The notes beneath the pieces are model-generated. The model was not told the DNA's origin, made no database searches, and saw nothing but the letters and a program-made list of their open reading frames with translations. A stretch of DNA of 64,000 bases from Dactylellina haptotyla (taxonomy: Eukaryota; Ascomycota; Orbiliomycetes; Orbiliales; Orbiliaceae). The DNA is taken from the NCBI GenBank assembly GCA_031310005.1, contig CM062379.1, positions 4,960,001 to 5,024,000 on the forward strand, given 5' to 3'. Position numbers and translations under genes: made by a program. Below, in pieces: positions 62,486 to 64,000 of this stretch. Position 1 is the first letter of the stretch. Every line of letters starts with the position of its first letter.

Positions 62486-62691
62486 GAGGTTCCGGGTCCC
62501 GAGTATCACGGATTTAGTCGATCCTACTTTTATTCTATTCTTCCCACCTTATCGTGAGGATATATCAATATATTATTATTGCTGGATCTTACTTCCCCTG
62601 GTTTACAAAGCGAAAATAAAGATAGCCTTTATAACCTCAGTAAACCCCAGCATTTTTTACTCGAGCATATTATTTCAAACGCTGAAACATA

Positions 62692-63470
62692 ATGCGAATC
62701 AATACTATTGCCTTTGCTGCCCTGGTCGGCCTGGCTGCTGCCAAAAATGCCGTTAAGAAGCCTGGACACGCCGACGGCCAAGTGCCAGCGGAGGCCATTC
62801 GTACCGATTTAGATGTCGACGAGCTGAAAATAGAGAAACTCGAAGAGGTTCCTGTTGCCGACTGTAAATTCAAAACCGGTCCTGGATCTGTTGTTATCAC
62901 ACTATACAACGGAAAGCTTCTTAACGGCAAAGTCATCGATAACTCCTGGGACAATAATGATCCGTGAGTTCAATACTTGGCTTCATAACGATCGGGTTAT
63001 GTTCTAACAATCTACTTTTCGAAAATAGACATCAATTCCAGATTGGGACACCGCTAGTCATCGAAGGTCTACAAGACGGTGTGGAGGGTATGTGTGTAGG
63101 CGGTATGTCTTTTTATCTCAACTCTCTCCGTATATATGAGATGAAGCTAATTTCAACCTTTATTGCCAGAGGTCCGCAAAATCACAGTCCCATCGAGGCT
63201 CGGCCACGGAAACAAGGTCAGCGGTGGTGGCCTCATCCCTCCCGGCGCCGCGATTGGTTAGTTTAACTCAAAAATTGAATCTATATGCTGTTGCTAACAT
63301 CTTACGGTCTTAAAGAATATACCCTCAAACTCATCGGCCTCAAACCCCCAATGTACGCCAACGCAGAATATATCGCATATTCGCAAGCACAACAAGCCGC
63401 GCAAGCAACAGAAACTTCTGCAGCGGCAGAGCCATCCGAGACCGTGGAGCACGTTCGAGATGAATTGTAA
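62692..63470 (+). CDS. ER-type FKBP peptidyl-prolyl isomerase ending in RDEL
   Basis: Four exons: 62692-62963, 63029-63102, 63170-63256, 63316-63470; 195 aa. Signal peptide MRINTIAFAALVGLAAA, a linker with a conserved-looking ADCKFKTGPGS, then the FKBP fold (about 57-143): LYNGKLLNGKVIDNSWD, HQFQIGTPLVIEGLQDG, MCVGEVRKITVPSRLGHG, LIPPGAAIEYTLKLIG. This is the FKBP13/Fpr2 layout. The C-terminal 50 residues are Ala/Gln/Glu-rich and end HVRDEL, a KDEL-like ER-retrieval signal (human FKBP13 ends RTEL). Several drug/substrate pocket residues differ: the Trp of the VIxGW motif is Leu, the Phe before the pocket Asp is Ile, and the Tyr of LGYG is His. Isomerase activity may be weak. Splicing is supported by phase and by the restored family motifs across each junction. 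Confidence 0.92.
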
Positions 63471-63659
63471 ACCTTGCAGTACGATAAGCTATTTTCATGT
63501 CATCAAGGTGAATATATATCATGCGCGCGGATCTACATCTTCATGTACATATATTATTAGGAAGACGAAAAGTTTGATGTTCTATGTACAAAACTTTTCA
63601 GTTGTATATACAAGTTTAATCTACATTTATCTACATCAAGGGTACCTTATATTATGATC
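63471..63659. other. Convergent spacer after FKBP
   Basis: About 190 bp of A/T-rich flank between the FKBP stop and the stop of the last minus-strand ORF. Confidence 0.6.
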
Positions 63660-63989
63660 CTAAGATTTTCTCTTCGGCGTGACTTTCCTCTTTCCCTCCT
63701 TTGCAACTGTGACTACCGGCGTGGCACTACCTGCGGAAATACTCCTTGTCCTGAGTTCTCTGCCTATCTTACTCGTCGTCTGTTGCTCAATAATACTCAT
63801 GATCTCGTAAAACGCATCATGCCCGATCTTCCCGGCTCCAATCTTCCTTTCGATATAGAAATCTGTCACCCTGGGTTTTTCCCTCTGCGTATACCGCCAC
63901 TCCATGTTAACACACCCTAGTCGCTTCTTACAAAAGCGTAATTCCCCCAACGGGACCTCCACCAACTTTGGCCGTCCCAACCATCGCAT
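63660..63989 (-). CDS. Unrecognised protein at right edge, possibly 5'-truncated
   Basis: 109 codons from the ATG at 63989, but the frame is open to the window edge, so the real start or an upstream exon may lie outside. No family recognised. The protein is basic, with CVNMEWRYTQREKPRVTDFY and GAGKIGHDAFYEIM in its centre and a Lys/Arg-rich C-terminus (KEGKRKVTPKRKS) that could be a nuclear signal. Composition looks like real coding sequence. It is convergent with FKBP. Confidence 0.45.
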   Translation of the reverse strand: MRWLGRPKLVEVPLGELRFCKKRLGCVNMEWRYTQREKPRVTDFYIERKIGAGKIGHDAFYEIMSIIEQQTTSKIGRELRTRSISAGSATPVVTVAKEGKRKVTPKRKS

Positions 63990-64000
63990 CGTAAAGATTC

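Larger units (their letters stand above)
58672..62691. other. 4.0-kb gene-free region
   Basis: Between divergent USP and FKBP genes. I find no gene: ORFs reach at most about 170 codons on overlapping strands, without motifs. Present are a TAGCTGG tandem run at 60947-60969, several A/T runs, and a purine-rich tract at about 60160-60400. A non-coding RNA cannot be excluded. Confidence 0.55.

Overview
The window is nuclear DNA of a filamentous ascomycete (Pezizomycotina). Genes are split by short introns (mostly 50-120 nt, GT...AG, often with CTAAC/CTGAC-like branch sites), both strands are used, and the gene set is typical of this group: a MUP1-type permease, a Rab5 GTPase, IKS1 kinase, MIC60, Rif1, kinesin-5, a CYT-18-like mitochondrial TyrRS, a cutinase and a proteinase-K-type subtilase. 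The class cannot be fixed from the sequence alone. Exons were assembled by hand; in every multi-exon model lying wholly inside the window the exon lengths sum to a whole number of codons, which supports the joins.

Layout. 1-1465 (-): threonine dehydratase ILV1, cut by the left edge. 2003-4277 (-): MUP1-like amino-acid permease. 6307-9439 (+): large uncharacterised Ser-rich protein. 11212-11658 (-): three-motif RPEL protein. 12850-14962 (-): MIC60/mitofilin. 16285-17288 (-): Rab5/Vps21 GTPase, divergent from 17881-19459 (+), a PHAF1 (UPF0183) autophagy-factor homologue. 20729-23681 (+): IKS1-like kinase with a hydrophobic C-terminus.

From about 23.7 to 35.2 kb the window becomes A/T-richer and gene-sparse. 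It holds only two convincing genes, both for secreted hydrolases: a compact subtilase (25392-26408) and a cutinase (27388-28122). About 7 kb follow without a recognisable gene, including a 71-bp tandem duplication.

Gene density recovers at 35269 (+), an AsaB/CmcJ-like oxidoreductase. Then come 37052-39837 (-), a SWC3-like SWR1-complex protein apparently spliced to a GATA-type zinc finger; 41356-46913 (+), Rif1 with PP1-docking motifs; 47733-48695 (+), a two-domain rhodanese/mercaptopyruvate sulfurtransferase; 49128-52693 (-), kinesin-5; 53344-55662 (+), mitochondrial tyrosyl-tRNA synthetase; 56214-58671 (-), a USP deubiquitinase with an AT-hook-like motif. After a 4-kb gene-free stretch comes 62692-63470 (+), an ER-type FKBP ending in RDEL, and an unrecognised ORF at the right edge (63660-63989, -).

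Most genes are unlinked housekeeping functions. Contextual links worth noting are the divergent Rab5/PHAF1 pair (endosome and autophagy), the divergent SWC3-GATA/Rif1 pair (chromatin and replication timing) and the adjacent secreted subtilase and cutinase. No tRNA, rRNA, CRISPR, complete transposon or riboswitch was found.
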